From the NCBI GenBank assembly GCA_035495855.1, contig DATJFD010000003.1, positions 1-30,925 on the forward strand: a stretch of 30,925 nucleotides of DNA. The letters are read 5' to 3'. Shown here piece by piece: positions 20,753 to 28,482 of this stretch. The notes beneath the pieces are model-generated. The model was not told the DNA's origin. It did no database searches and was given only the letters and a program-made list of their open reading frames with translations. This DNA is from JAHFIW01 sp035495855 (GTDB lineage Bacteria; Patescibacteriota; Patescibacteriia; SG8-24). Every line of letters starts with the position of its first letter. The stretch's first letter is position 1. Made by a program: the position numbers and the translations under genes.

Positions 20753-21325
20753 ATGCTGATCTTCACCAAACGAGGTCTCACGTACTTCCTCCTCATCGAC
20801 GCCGTGCTGCTCGCGACGGCGCTCACTTTCCTTATGGTCAAGAACGACGCCAAACCGCTCGGCCTCGAGGACTTCGGGTCCGGCAAGATGCGCCTCACGA
20901 GCCCCGCGTTCGCGCAGAACGGTCCCATCCCCGCGAAGTACACCTGCCAGGGCGACAACGTCAGCCCGCCGCTCGAGGTCGCCGGCGTTCCGGAGAACGC
21001 CAAGAGCCTCGCGCTCATCATGGACGATCCCGACGCGCCCATCGGCACCTTCACGCATTGGGTGGTCTGGAACCTGCCGCCGCGCGCCGCGTTCAAGGAA
21101 GGCGCCGCGCCGGCAGGCGCGATCGAGGGGCAGAACGGCGCGGGCAAGCCTGGCTACACCGGGCCCTGCCCGCCCACGGGCACGCACCGCTATTTCTTCA
21201 AGCTCTACGCGCTCGATGAGGCGCCGGTCCTCCCGCCGTCGACGAACGCCAAGGCGCTCGAGGCGGCGATGGAAGGCAAGATCGTCGAACGCGCGGCGCT
21301 CGTCGGCATCTATCGCAAGAAATGA
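20753..21325 (+). CDS. Membrane-anchored PEBP (YbhB/YbcL) family protein
   Basis: A 190-residue protein. An N-terminal membrane anchor (about residues 9-29) is followed by a phosphatidylethanolamine-binding-protein fold. YTCQGDNVSPPL (63-74), DDPDAPIGTFTHWVVWNLP (91-109) and the GPCPPTGTHRYFFKLYAL segment form the anion-binding pocket typical of bacterial YbhB/YbcL proteins. The ligand and role are unknown in bacteria, despite the eukaryotic kinase-inhibitor name. The domain should face outside the membrane. It starts 2 bases after acyP and its end overlaps the next gene by four bases. Confidence 0.92.
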   Translation: MLIFTKRGLTYFLLIDAVLLATALTFLMVKNDAKPLGLEDFGSGKMRLTSPAFAQNGPIPAKYTCQGDNVSPPLEVAGVPENAKSLALIMDDPDAPIGTFTHWVVWNLPPRAAFKEGAAPAGAIEGQNGAGKPGYTGPCPPTGTHRYFFKLYALDEAPVLPPSTNAKALEAAMEGKIVERAALVGIYRKK

Positions 21326-21879
21326 TGTTGGAACGTCGGCTTTTCGTCGGCATCTCGGTCCCGGAACCGGACGCGGCGCGGCTCGCGGCCTATGCCGCGG
21401 CGTGCGCGGGCTCCTCCCGCACCGCGCGGCCGACGCCGGCGCGGAACCTGCACGCCACCGCGTGCTTCATCGGCCCCGTGGCGGGGGAGCGCGTCGCGCC
21501 GCTCGAGGCCGCGCTGCTCGAAGCGTCCGCCGGCATCGCGCCGTTCGTCATGCCCTTCACCGGCATCAAGCTCGCGCCGCCGGGGCGCCCGGCGACGATG
21601 GTCTGGGCGACGTACGACGGCGGCGACGCCTTCGCCAGGCTCGCGCTCGTGCTCTGCGCCACGTCCGCGCGCGCGACGCCCATCGTCCTTCCCAACAGGC
21701 CGCTCGCGCACGTGACATTGCTCCGCGACCGCTCGGTCATCCGCGAGCCGCTTCCCCCGTTCGAAGGCGCGCTGAAACCGCTCGCCGTCGACGCCTGCGT
21801 GCTGTACGCTTCCGTCACCAGGCCGGAAGGACCGGTCTACCAGGCGCTGGCCCGGTTCCCGCTCTCGGGCCGCGGCTGA
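21322..21879 (+). CDS. thpR: RNA 2',3'-cyclic phosphodiesterase (2H superfamily, ThpR-like)
   Basis: A 185-residue member of the 2H phosphoesterase superfamily. It has the two catalytic HxT motifs: HAT in NLHATACFIG (His44, Thr46) and HVT in AHVTLLRD (His130, Thr132). The RLFVGISVP opening is the classic bacterial form. Such enzymes open 2',3'-cyclic phosphates on RNA ends and were first known as 2'-5' RNA ligases. It overlaps the PEBP gene by ATGA, implying translational coupling. Confidence 0.9.
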   Translation: MMLERRLFVGISVPEPDAARLAAYAAACAGSSRTARPTPARNLHATACFIGPVAGERVAPLEAALLEASAGIAPFVMPFTGIKLAPPGRPATMVWATYDGGDAFARLALVLCATSARATPIVLPNRPLAHVTLLRDRSVIREPLPPFEGALKPLAVDACVLYASVTRPEGPVYQALARFPLSGRG

Positions 21880-21906
21880 GCGCGCATCGAGCCGAAACCA
21901 CGCATC

Positions 21907-24621
21907 ATGGTCAACATCCACGCACGGACCGCCGACGAGACGCTCGCGGCGTTCAAGACCGATCCCGAGCGCGGGCTTTCGGCCGCGGACGCCGCCGCGC
22001 GTCTCGCGGAAAAGGGGCCCAACGAACTGCCGAAGGACAAGAAGCCTTCGCTGTTCTTGCTGTTCCTCAAGCAGCTGCAGAACGGGCTGACCTACGTGCT
22101 GTTCGCCGCCGCGGCGCTGTCGTTCGTCGCGGGCGAGCGCAATGACGGCATCGGCATCCTCATCGCCGTGTTCATCGATTCCGCGGTCGGTTTCGCGCAG
22201 GAGCGCCGCGCCGAGCGCGCGCTCGAGAAACTGCGCGCGATGGTGGTGCAGGGCGCCTCGGTCGTCCGCGACGGCCGCGTGCACCGCGTGCCGGCGCGCG
22301 AGCTCGTGCCGGGCGACGTGCTGCTCCTCGCCGAGGGCGACCGCGTCACCGCGGACGCCAGGGTCATCGAATGCCGCGATCTCGCCACGGACGAGTCCGC
22401 GCTCACGGGGGAATCCGCGGCCGTCGTCAAGGATCCCGCGCCGGTGCCGCCCGAGGCCTCGGTGGCCGACCGGCGAAACATGATCTGGATGGGCACGGGC
22501 GTGACCGGAGGGCACGGCAGGGCCGTCGTCGTCGAGACCGGCCCGCGCACCGCCTTCGGCCGCATCGCCGCGTCGCTCGCCGGCATCGAGCGCGGCCGCT
22601 CGCCGCTCGAGCTCCAGCTCGACCGCATCGGCAGGGAGCTCGGCATCGCCGCCCTGGCGCTCTCCGCCATCGTCTTCGTCGCGGGCGCGGCGCGCGGCTT
22701 CCCGCCGATCGAGATGTTCTTTTTCGCGGTCGCCATGCTCGTGTCCGTGGTGCCGGAAGGCCTTCCGGCGGTGCTCGCCGTCGTGCTCGCCATCGGCGTG
22801 CAGCGCATGGCCCGCCGCAACGCCATCGTCCGCCACGTGCCGTCGGTCGAGACGCTCGGCGCCGCCGACGTCATCTGCACGGACAAGACCGGCACGCTCA
22901 CCGAGAACAAGATGACCGTCCGCGGCATCGTGACGAGCGACCGGTCGCTCGCCGTGAGCGGCGAGGGCTGGGAAACGAGCGGCCATTTCACGCAGGACGG
23001 CAAGCGCGTGCGGCCGGCGGACCTCCCCGACGCCGCGCTCCTTCTTCGCGCGGCGACGCTCTGCAACAAAGCGTCGTTCGAGGTGCGCGACGGCAGGACC
23101 GCGCTCATGGGCGACCCGACGGAAGGCGCGCTCACCGTCGTCGCGGCCAAGGCCGGTTTCGAGCGCGCCGTCCTCGAGAAGGACCACGTCATCGTCGACG
23201 AAGTGCCGTTCAGTTCGACGCGGAAGTTCCGCGCCGTGCTCGTCGAACATCCCGGCGCGGGAGGTGCGCGGGAGCGGACGCTGTTCGCGATCGGGGCGTA
23301 CGAGGTACTTGCCGCCAAGAGTTCCCGCGTCCTTGCGGACGGCGCCGAGAAGGACCTCGACGGCGCGGCCAGGGCCGTCCTTGACGCGGGCCACGAACGG
23401 CTGGCGGGCCAGGCGATGCGCGTGCTCGGCGTGGCGATGCGCCGGTTCCCGCACGGCAAGGGATCGATCTCGGACGGCGACGTGCGCGACCTGACGATCA
23501 TCGGGCTCGTCGGCATGATCGATCCGCCGCGGCAGGGCGTCGCGAAGGCCATCCGCCGCTGCAAGCGCGCCGGCATCCGGGTCATCATGGCGACCGGCGA
23601 CCACAAGGACACCGCCCTCGCCATCGCCAAGGACATCGGGCTGCTGCCCGCCTCGGCGGACGGGCGGGGCGTCTTCACGGACGCGGACGTCGCCGGCCTC
23701 GACGACGCCGCCTTTCGCGAGGCGCTGAGGAGCGCCGTCGTGTTCGCGCGCGTGGCGCCGGAAACGAAGCTGCGCATCATCGGCGCGCTGCAGCGCGAAG
23801 GCCACATCGTGGCCATGACCGGCGACGGCGTGAACGACGCGCCGGCGCTCAAGAAGGCGTCCATCGGCGTCGCCATGGGCATCACCGGGACGGACGTCAC
23901 CAAGGAGGTCGCGGACATGGTGCTCGCGGACGACGACTTCGTGACCATCGTGAACGCGGTGGAGGAGGGGAGGATCGTTTTCAGGAACGTGAAGCAGACG
24001 ACGGCCTACCTTTTCACGACGAACGTCGGCGAGGTCGTCACCATCCTCGGCTCGCTGGCCGCGGGGCTGCCGCTGCCGCTCATGCCCGCGCAGGTCCTGT
24101 GGATGAACCTCGTGACCGACGGCCTTCCGGACATCGCGCTCGCGACCGAGCCGGCGTCGGCCGACGTGCTCGCGGAACCGCCGCGCCCGAGGGAGGCGGC
24201 CATCATCACGCGCGGGGTCATGGCCCTGACCGCGATCACCTCGCTGTGCATGTGTTTCGGCACGATCGCGCTGTTCTCCGTCGCCCTCGCGACGCACGAC
24301 CTGCGCTACGCCAGGAGCGTGGCCTTCACTACGCTGGCGGTCTTCCAGCTCTGGAACGTGTTCAGCATGCGTTCCGCCACGCGTTCGATGTTCTCGATGG
24401 GCCCGCTCTCCAACATCTTCGTCTTCTGGGCGGTCATCATCTCGTTCGGCCTGCAGCTCGCCGTGCTCTACGTGCCGGTCCTGCAGACCGTCTTCAGCAC
24501 CTCCCCGCTCGACCTCCCCGAATGGGGGCTCATCCTCCTCGTCACGTCGAGCGTCTTTTTCGCGGTCGAAGGCTACAAGTTGCTCTGCCGCCGCGGGATC
24601 GTGCCGAAGGCGTGGCTTTAG
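21907..24621 (+). CDS. P-type Ca2+-transporting ATPase (SERCA/PMR1-like)
   Basis: A 904-residue P2-type cation pump. The actuator loop TGES is at residues 167-170, and M4 contains VVPEGLP (281-287, Glu284). The phosphorylation motif is CTDKTGTLT with Asp326, and the hinge MTGDGVNDAP starts at 637. M5 has TNVGEVV and M6 has NLVTDGLPDIAL. These M4, M5 and M6 residues match positions that bind Ca2+ in SERCA, supporting export of Ca2+ (or Mn2+) rather than Na+/K+ exchange. About ten transmembrane helices and a typical length support a complete pump. It is the last of the run from 20156, and starts 27 bases after thpR without a clear Shine-Dalgarno site. Confidence 0.93.
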   Translation: MVNIHARTADETLAAFKTDPERGLSAADAAARLAEKGPNELPKDKKPSLFLLFLKQLQNGLTYVLFAAAALSFVAGERNDGIGILIAVFIDSAVGFAQERRAERALEKLRAMVVQGASVVRDGRVHRVPARELVPGDVLLLAEGDRVTADARVIECRDLATDESALTGESAAVVKDPAPVPPEASVADRRNMIWMGTGVTGGHGRAVVVETGPRTAFGRIAASLAGIERGRSPLELQLDRIGRELGIAALALSAIVFVAGAARGFPPIEMFFFAVAMLVSVVPEGLPAVLAVVLAIGVQRMARRNAIVRHVPSVETLGAADVICTDKTGTLTENKMTVRGIVTSDRSLAVSGEGWETSGHFTQDGKRVRPADLPDAALLLRAATLCNKASFEVRDGRTALMGDPTEGALTVVAAKAGFERAVLEKDHVIVDEVPFSSTRKFRAVLVEHPGAGGARERTLFAIGAYEVLAAKSSRVLADGAEKDLDGAARAVLDAGHERLAGQAMRVLGVAMRRFPHGKGSISDGDVRDLTIIGLVGMIDPPRQGVAKAIRRCKRAGIRVIMATGDHKDTALAIAKDIGLLPASADGRGVFTDADVAGLDDAAFREALRSAVVFARVAPETKLRIIGALQREGHIVAMTGDGVNDAPALKKASIGVAMGITGTDVTKEVADMVLADDDFVTIVNAVEEGRIVFRNVKQTTAYLFTTNVGEVVTILGSLAAGLPLPLMPAQVLWMNLVTDGLPDIALATEPASADVLAEPPRPREAAIITRGVMALTAITSLCMCFGTIALFSVALATHDLRYARSVAFTTLAVFQLWNVFSMRSATRSMFSMGPLSNIFVFWAVIISFGLQLAVLYVPVLQTVFSTSPLDLPEWGLILLVTSSVFFAVEGYKLLCRRGIVPKAWL

Positions 24622-24672
24622 AGAGTGGAGAGTGCGGTGAAGTCAAGAGTCGAGAGTTGAAAGTCGAAAGTT
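24621..24672. repeat. GAGAGTGGAGAG / GAAAGTTGAAAGTCG word repeat
   Basis: Purine-rich degenerate words follow the ATPase stop codon and run into the terminator tail. They correspond to the words at 18685-18720. Confidence 0.6.
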
Positions 24673-24673
24673 G

Positions 24674-24698
24674 AAAACCGGCCCGCAGGCCGGTTTTT
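24674..24698 (+). terminator. Terminator tail of composite repeat copy 2
   Basis: Perfect 10-bp stem AAAACCGGCC/GGCCGGTTTT with a 4-nt loop and T tail. It is followed by the shared flank GGACGGGA. Confidence 0.85.
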
Positions 24699-24960
24699 GG
24701 ACGGGAGTTTTTCAAGATATTGGCCGCACCATCGAAGTAGAGCTATGAGATCCTGCGAGAAATCCGGCCTGAGGAGGAGGTGCAGCATCCCAATTTTTGA
24801 GGCCGGATTTCTTCTTTCCTTAGAAGCTGAGAGGTCGGTTCGCGTACCGCGGGTGGCGGGGGCAACGGGGACCCCGGCAGCGCGCAGGCCCCGCATCAAG
24901 TGCGGGGCCGAGCACTGACGGGGCGGCTGCCCCCGACAGGACCCGCGGGGTGCATCATTG
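24674..24960 (+). repeat. Composite intergenic repeat, copy 2 (inverted cassette)
   Basis: The terminator tail and flank GGACGGGAGTTTTTCAAGAT match copy 1. The cassette that follows is then in the opposite orientation: the ATCGAAG stem module comes first (24725-24815) and the fold-back module second (24846-24960). The fold-back module carries an extra nested hairpin CCCCGCATCAAGTGCGGGG (24889-24907) that copy 1 lacks. Downstream to 25044 only a ribosome site (AAAGGAG) is seen. No gene is present in this gap. Confidence 0.7.
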
Positions 24961-25044
24961 GTGAACGCGTTGACCAGTGACCATTGACCGCAGGCCATCC
25001 TTCATGCACGGTCAAGCCGTTCTTTCTTATTGAAAGGAGCGCGT

Positions 25045-25917
25045 ATGCAGCGCTTTCGCTTGCCGCTCGTCCTGTGCGTCCTTGCTTGTGCCGCCTTTCC
25101 TTCGCATGCCTTCGCCGGCCCATGGGAGCCGGACGTCGACGTGGTCACCACCACCGGCCTGTTCGGTTATCGCCCCGCCACCGTGCTGTCGCACGACGGG
25201 CAGGGGACGTACGCGTCGCGCGACGAACCGGCCATGCGCACGGAAGTGCGCGGCCGCATGCGCATCACCGGCGAATGGCTCGAGTTCGACCTCGAGCCGT
25301 ACACCGTGGTGCCTGACGATCGCCTGCGCGTCGCGCTCGGCGGCGTCGAAGCGACGCTCGTCGCGCCCGTCCGTCCGTGGCTGAAGATCGGCCTCTACCA
25401 TCACTCCGCGCACAACTTCAGCGACGGCTCGTACGGCTGGGGCATCGACCTCAACGCCGTCGTGCTCGACCTGCGCCTGTTCCGGGGGAAGCTCGATCTC
25501 CTCGGCGACGAAGGATGGTACCGGCTGCGCTTCCTCGGCCACGCGTATTACCGCGATCAGGCCACGCCGTACGTGCTCACGCGCACGACGACGGTGGCGG
25601 CCAAGGACATCGGCGGCACCGCCTGGCGCGCCGGGCTGCTGTTCGACGGCGATCATCCGCTCGGCAGGACGGAATGCTCCGCAATGCTCACGAGCGACGC
25701 CGCCGCGCCGACCTCGCTGCTCGTGAACGTCGCGGTCACGGCCAAGCTCGGCGACGCGTTCTTCGGCGCCCTGGGCGAGCATCTCTTCGTCGGCCCCTTC
25801 ATCGGCTACGGACAGAACTTCTCCCGGACGGAAACGTTCGGCTCGAACGCCTTCTACGGCGGCGTCCGCGTCGATCTCGTCTTCACGGACCCCGCGCGCC
25901 GGCACGCCGGCGGCTGA
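25045..25917 (+). CDS. Exported protein of unknown function, beta-rich
   Basis: A 290-residue protein with a clear signal peptide (residues about 1-24, basic start, LVLCVLACAAF core, Ala-rich cleavage region). The rest consists of many alternating hydrophobic-aromatic strands, for example LKIGLYHH, YRLRFLGHAYYRD and the closing VGPFIGYGQ with AFYGGVRVDLVF. This pattern suggests a beta-barrel or large beta-sandwich. Outer-membrane barrels would be unexpected if the organism is a Patescibacterium, so the fold assignment stays open. ATG 25045 has AAAGGAG 6 bases upstream. It is a single gene with a terminator. Confidence 0.75.
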   Translation: MQRFRLPLVLCVLACAAFPSHAFAGPWEPDVDVVTTTGLFGYRPATVLSHDGQGTYASRDEPAMRTEVRGRMRITGEWLEFDLEPYTVVPDDRLRVALGGVEATLVAPVRPWLKIGLYHHSAHNFSDGSYGWGIDLNAVVLDLRLFRGKLDLLGDEGWYRLRFLGHAYYRDQATPYVLTRTTTVAAKDIGGTAWRAGLLFDGDHPLGRTECSAMLTSDAAAPTSLLVNVAVTAKLGDAFFGALGEHLFVGPFIGYGQNFSRTETFGSNAFYGGVRVDLVFTDPARRHAGG

Positions 25918-25918
25918 C

Positions 25919-25946
25919 ATCCCCCACGCATCTGGGGGATTTTTTA
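25919..25946 (+). terminator. Terminator after the exported protein gene
   Basis: Perfect 8-bp stem ATCCCCCA/TGGGGGAT (25919-25926, 25933-25940), 6-nt loop, T tail. Confidence 0.92.
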
Positions 25947-25954
25947 TTGAGCGC

Positions 25955-26092
25955 AGACCAAAGAACAGAGAACAAAGACCGAAAGACCAAAGATTAAAGA
26001 ACAAAGGAACGGAACCTCTGAAGAGGTTCCGTTCTATGAGTTCACTTCCTTTGCGCATCTTTGTTCTCTGCTCTTTGGTCTTTGTTCTTTTT
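25955..26092. repeat. Nested mirror word repeat (ACAAAGACCAAAGA) with central hairpin
   Basis: The centre is a perfect 12-bp hairpin with a TGAA loop (arms 26007-26018 and 26023-26034). The left arm (25955-26005) repeats words such as ACCAAAGAACAGAGAACAA. The right arm (26047-26092) carries their reverse complements; a 22-base stretch pairs with one mismatch. It lies just upstream of the blaI promoter. Confidence 0.65.
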
Positions 26093-26108
26093 GTGTGGAT
26101 AACTCGCG

Positions 26109-26137
26109 TTGACCCTCGCGTTGCCAACCACTACACT
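26109..26137 (+). promoter_or_regulatory. Promoter of the BlaI-M56 pair
   Basis: TTGACC (26109-26114), 17-nt spacer, TACACT (26132-26137). It lies 30 bases before the blaI start. Confidence 0.8.
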
Positions 26138-26145
26138 TGGTAGTG
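26129..26145. promoter_or_regulatory. BlaI/MecI-type operator overlapping the -10 box
   Basis: The dyad CACTAC-N5-GTAGTG covers the -10 box. It resembles the TACA-TGTA type operators bound by BlaI/MecI repressors, so autorepression is likely. Confidence 0.7.
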
Positions 26146-26166
26146 TTCAAAGTTACCCACCATCCC

Positions 26167-26574
26167 ATGCGCTTCCATCTCAAGAACCTGAAGCTCGACG
26201 AGGACGGACTTTCCAAGGTCCTGGGGTTCCTTGAAGCCGAGGTCATGGACGCCGTCTGGTCGGGAGGGGAGATGTCCGTCCGCGACGTGCGCGAGGCCCT
26301 CAAGAAGAAGAAGGCCTACTCCTTCAACACGATCATGACGGTGATGAACCGCCTGGTCGAGAAGAAGCTGCTCGCCAAGCGGACGCAGGACGGCTCGTAC
26401 GCGTACCGCGCCGCCGTGGAGAAGCCGGCGTTCCTGCGCGAGGTCACGAAGTCGGTCGTGAGCGCCATCGTCACCGACGGTTCGCTGTTCCAGATGGCGG
26501 GTTTCGCCGAGGCCATCAGGGAATGTTCCGATGAAGACCTGCGCGCGCTGAAACGGATCATCGAGGATGCCTGA
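26167..26574 (+). CDS. BlaI/MecI/CopY family transcriptional repressor
   Basis: A 135-residue winged-helix repressor. LEAEVMDAVWSGGEMSVRDV (residues 22-41) holds the first helices. YSFNTIMTVMNRLVEKKLL (51-69) is the recognition helix region with the family's T-V-x-NRL pattern, and AYRA follows in the wing. The C-terminal part, from FLREVTKSVVSAIV on, is the dimerisation region. Known members are cleaved by a partner M56 peptidase in response to a signal. ATG 26167 is chosen because the earlier in-frame ATG at 26137 overlaps the promoter. It overlaps the M56 gene by eight bases, or abuts it. Confidence 0.92.
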   Translation: MRFHLKNLKLDEDGLSKVLGFLEAEVMDAVWSGGEMSVRDVREALKKKKAYSFNTIMTVMNRLVEKKLLAKRTQDGSYAYRAAVEKPAFLREVTKSVVSAIVTDGSLFQMAGFAEAIRECSDEDLRALKRIIEDA

Positions 26575-27586
26575 TATGCCGAAGACCCTCACCGCGCAGC
26601 TCGCGCCGCGGCAGTCCGCGGCGCTCTGGCTCATGACCATGGCCGCGCTCGCGGTCGCCGCCGCGGCGATCGCCTCGCTTTCCGCCGCGGCATCGACGCT
26701 GGCCGTCTGGTGCCATGACTTCGTCGTCGCCGCTTCCGCCGGACGCGCCGTGGCCGCGGTCGGGATCGCCGCCGCGCTGGGCGCCGCCGCGCTCGTCGCA
26801 GCGGGCAACCTCGCCGTCTTCTTCGCCGCCGAGGCGGCCGCCTCCGTCCGCCTGTCCCGCCATCTCGCGGCCCGCGCGGTGAGGATGCCGGCCCGCGTGC
26901 TGGCCGCGGCCGATCCGGGCGTCCGTTGCGACGTCGTCGAGGACCGGGCGCAGTACGCCTTCTCCATCGGCCTCCTTTCCCCGCGCGTCATCGTGTCCAC
27001 GGGCCTCGTCTCCGCGCTGACGCTCTCCGAGCTCCGCGCCGTGCTCGCCCACGAGGCGCGCCATTGCCGCCGCCGCCATCCGCTCCGCGCCGTGGCCTGG
27101 GAGGCTCTGCGCCGCGCGTTCTTCTTCCTGCCCGTACTCGGCGACGTCGCCGGCCATTTCTCGCTCTCGCGCGAGCTCGACGCCGATCGGGCCGCGCTCC
27201 TCCTCGCCGGCGGCCAGCGCGCGCTGGCGTCCGCGATGCTCAAGACGGTCGCCGCCGCGCCCTTCGCGCTGCCCAGCGCCGCGGCCGCCTTCGGCCGCCT
27301 GCGGCCGCGCATCCAGGCGCTCAAGGGCGGCGCCGGGACGGAGTTACGCCTCTCTTTCGCGCGTTTCGCGGCCAGTGCCGCCGCCGTCGCCGCCATCGCC
27401 GGGCTCAACGTCGCCGTCGGATCGAACGCGCTCGCCGCCGACGGCCCGTCGGACCTGCAATGCCGCACTGCGGAGGAACGCCACATGACCGCCATGACCT
27501 TCTCGCCGTATTTCTCGATCCTGGTGCCAAGGACGCCGCAGATGTCCCGGAACGACGCTGTACAGTCGGTCGAGGTTGGTCCATAA
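26567..27586 (+). CDS. M56/M48-type membrane metallopeptidase (BlaR1-like, no sensor domain)
   Basis: A 339-residue membrane protein with hydrophobic segments near 20-48, 55-90 and 275-295. The zinc site is HEARH (162-166), preceded by LTLSELRAVLA, with the third ligand Glu203 in RELDADRAA. In BlaR1/MecR1 the same domain cleaves the partner repressor. Here there is no penicillin-binding sensor domain after the peptidase part, only a helix and about 45 hydrophilic residues. The signal is therefore unknown. The start could be ATG 26567 (overlapping blaI) or 26576 just after the blaI stop. No terminator is visible after it. Confidence 0.88.
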   Translation: MPDMPKTLTAQLAPRQSAALWLMTMAALAVAAAAIASLSAAASTLAVWCHDFVVAASAGRAVAAVGIAAALGAAALVAAGNLAVFFAAEAAASVRLSRHLAARAVRMPARVLAAADPGVRCDVVEDRAQYAFSIGLLSPRVIVSTGLVSALTLSELRAVLAHEARHCRRRHPLRAVAWEALRRAFFFLPVLGDVAGHFSLSRELDADRAALLLAGGQRALASAMLKTVAAAPFALPSAAAAFGRLRPRIQALKGGAGTELRLSFARFAASAAAVAAIAGLNVAVGSNALAADGPSDLQCRTAEERHMTAMTFSPYFSILVPRTPQMSRNDAVQSVEVGP

Positions 27587-27644
27587 TCTACCTTGTTAAT
27601 AACCTGGTCCGGAAGGACCATCGGTAACACCCACCACACTCGTT

Positions 27645-28436
27645 ATGTATCACGACGAGCAGAAAGCAGCGGGCGTCACCTTGTCTCCGAAAGCGAGCTT
27701 CATCCTCGGCCTCGTCGGCGGCATGCTGGTGCTGTGCACGATCGGTTTCTTCATTCTCCTGTCGATGGTGCTGAGCGGCAACGGCCTGAGCCTCGGTTCC
27801 GGCGCCAAGGGCGGCAACAGCGATTATGCCGTCGCGCCGAGCCCCGCGCCTGCCGCGGCCGCGCCCGCACCCGACCAGGGCGCTCCCTCCGTCGGCGAAG
27901 TGAAGCCCATCGACAAGACGGACCACGTCATGGGCGCGACGAACCCCGAAGTCACCCTCTACGAGTGGTCCGACTTCCAGTGCCCCTTCTGCCAGCGTTA
28001 TCACCCGACGATGCTGCAGCTCATGGCCGATCCGGCCTACAAGGGCAAGCTCCGCTGGGTCTACAGGCACTTCCCGCTGTCGTTCCACCCGAACGCCATG
28101 CCGGCGGCCAACGCCTCCGAGTGCGCTTCCGAGCAGGGTAAGTTCTGGGAATACGCGGACGAGCTCTTCAAGAACCAGGACAGCGAGAGCGACGCCTTCT
28201 ACGGCCAGCTCGCCGACAAGCTGAAGCTCAACCGCGCGAAGTTCGATTCGTGCTACGCCGCCAAGAAGTACCAGGCGAAGATCACCGCGGACCAGGCCGC
28301 GGGCACGACGGCCGGCATCACCGGCACGCCGGGCACGATCATCGTCGGCAAGAACGGCGCCAAGCAGCTCGTTCCGGGCGCGGTGCCCTACGAGCAGCTC
28401 AAGGCCATGGTCGACCAGGCCCTCTCTGGCAAATAA
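27645..28436 (+). CDS. Membrane-tethered DsbA-like thiol oxidoreductase
   Basis: A 263-residue protein. The N-terminal transmembrane segment (about 18-43) is followed by a Pro/Ala-rich linker (60-85) and a thioredoxin-fold domain with an inserted helical part. The active site is CPFC (residues 113-116) in YEWSDFQCPFC. The cis-Pro loop is TGTPGT with Pro229. Two more Cys (160, 203) could form a structural disulphide. It should introduce or isomerise disulphides in exported proteins outside the membrane. It starts 58 bases after the M56 gene, with T at -1 and no Shine-Dalgarno site, and ends at a bidirectional terminator. Confidence 0.92.
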   Translation: MYHDEQKAAGVTLSPKASFILGLVGGMLVLCTIGFFILLSMVLSGNGLSLGSGAKGGNSDYAVAPSPAPAAAAPAPDQGAPSVGEVKPIDKTDHVMGATNPEVTLYEWSDFQCPFCQRYHPTMLQLMADPAYKGKLRWVYRHFPLSFHPNAMPAANASECASEQGKFWEYADELFKNQDSESDAFYGQLADKLKLNRAKFDSCYAAKKYQAKITADQAAGTTAGITGTPGTIIVGKNGAKQLVPGAVPYEQLKAMVDQALSGK

Positions 28437-28445
28437 GAGACGCGA

Positions 28446-28480
28446 AAAAAGACCGGTCCCCGAGAGGGGCCGGTCTTTCG
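28446..28480. terminator. Bidirectional terminator
   Basis: Stem AAAGACCGG-T-CCCC/GGGGCCGGTCTTT (28448-28461, 28466-28478), 4-nt loop. A-rich and T-rich flanks serve the DsbA-like gene and the convergent minus-strand gene. Confidence 0.88.
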
Positions 28481-28482
28481 TT

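Noticed and set aside
21310..24297. 995-codon open frame antisense to the P-type ATPase
   Set aside because: Its Arg/His/Ala/Gly-rich composition is typical of an antisense shadow in GC-rich DNA, and it has no motif or start signal.
27587..27644. Candidate promoter or second BlaI operator before the DsbA-like gene
   Set aside because: GGTCC-GGAA-GGACC (27606-27619) is a short dyad, but there is no -35/-10 pair at 17-nt spacing and no match to CACTAC-N5-GTAGTG.
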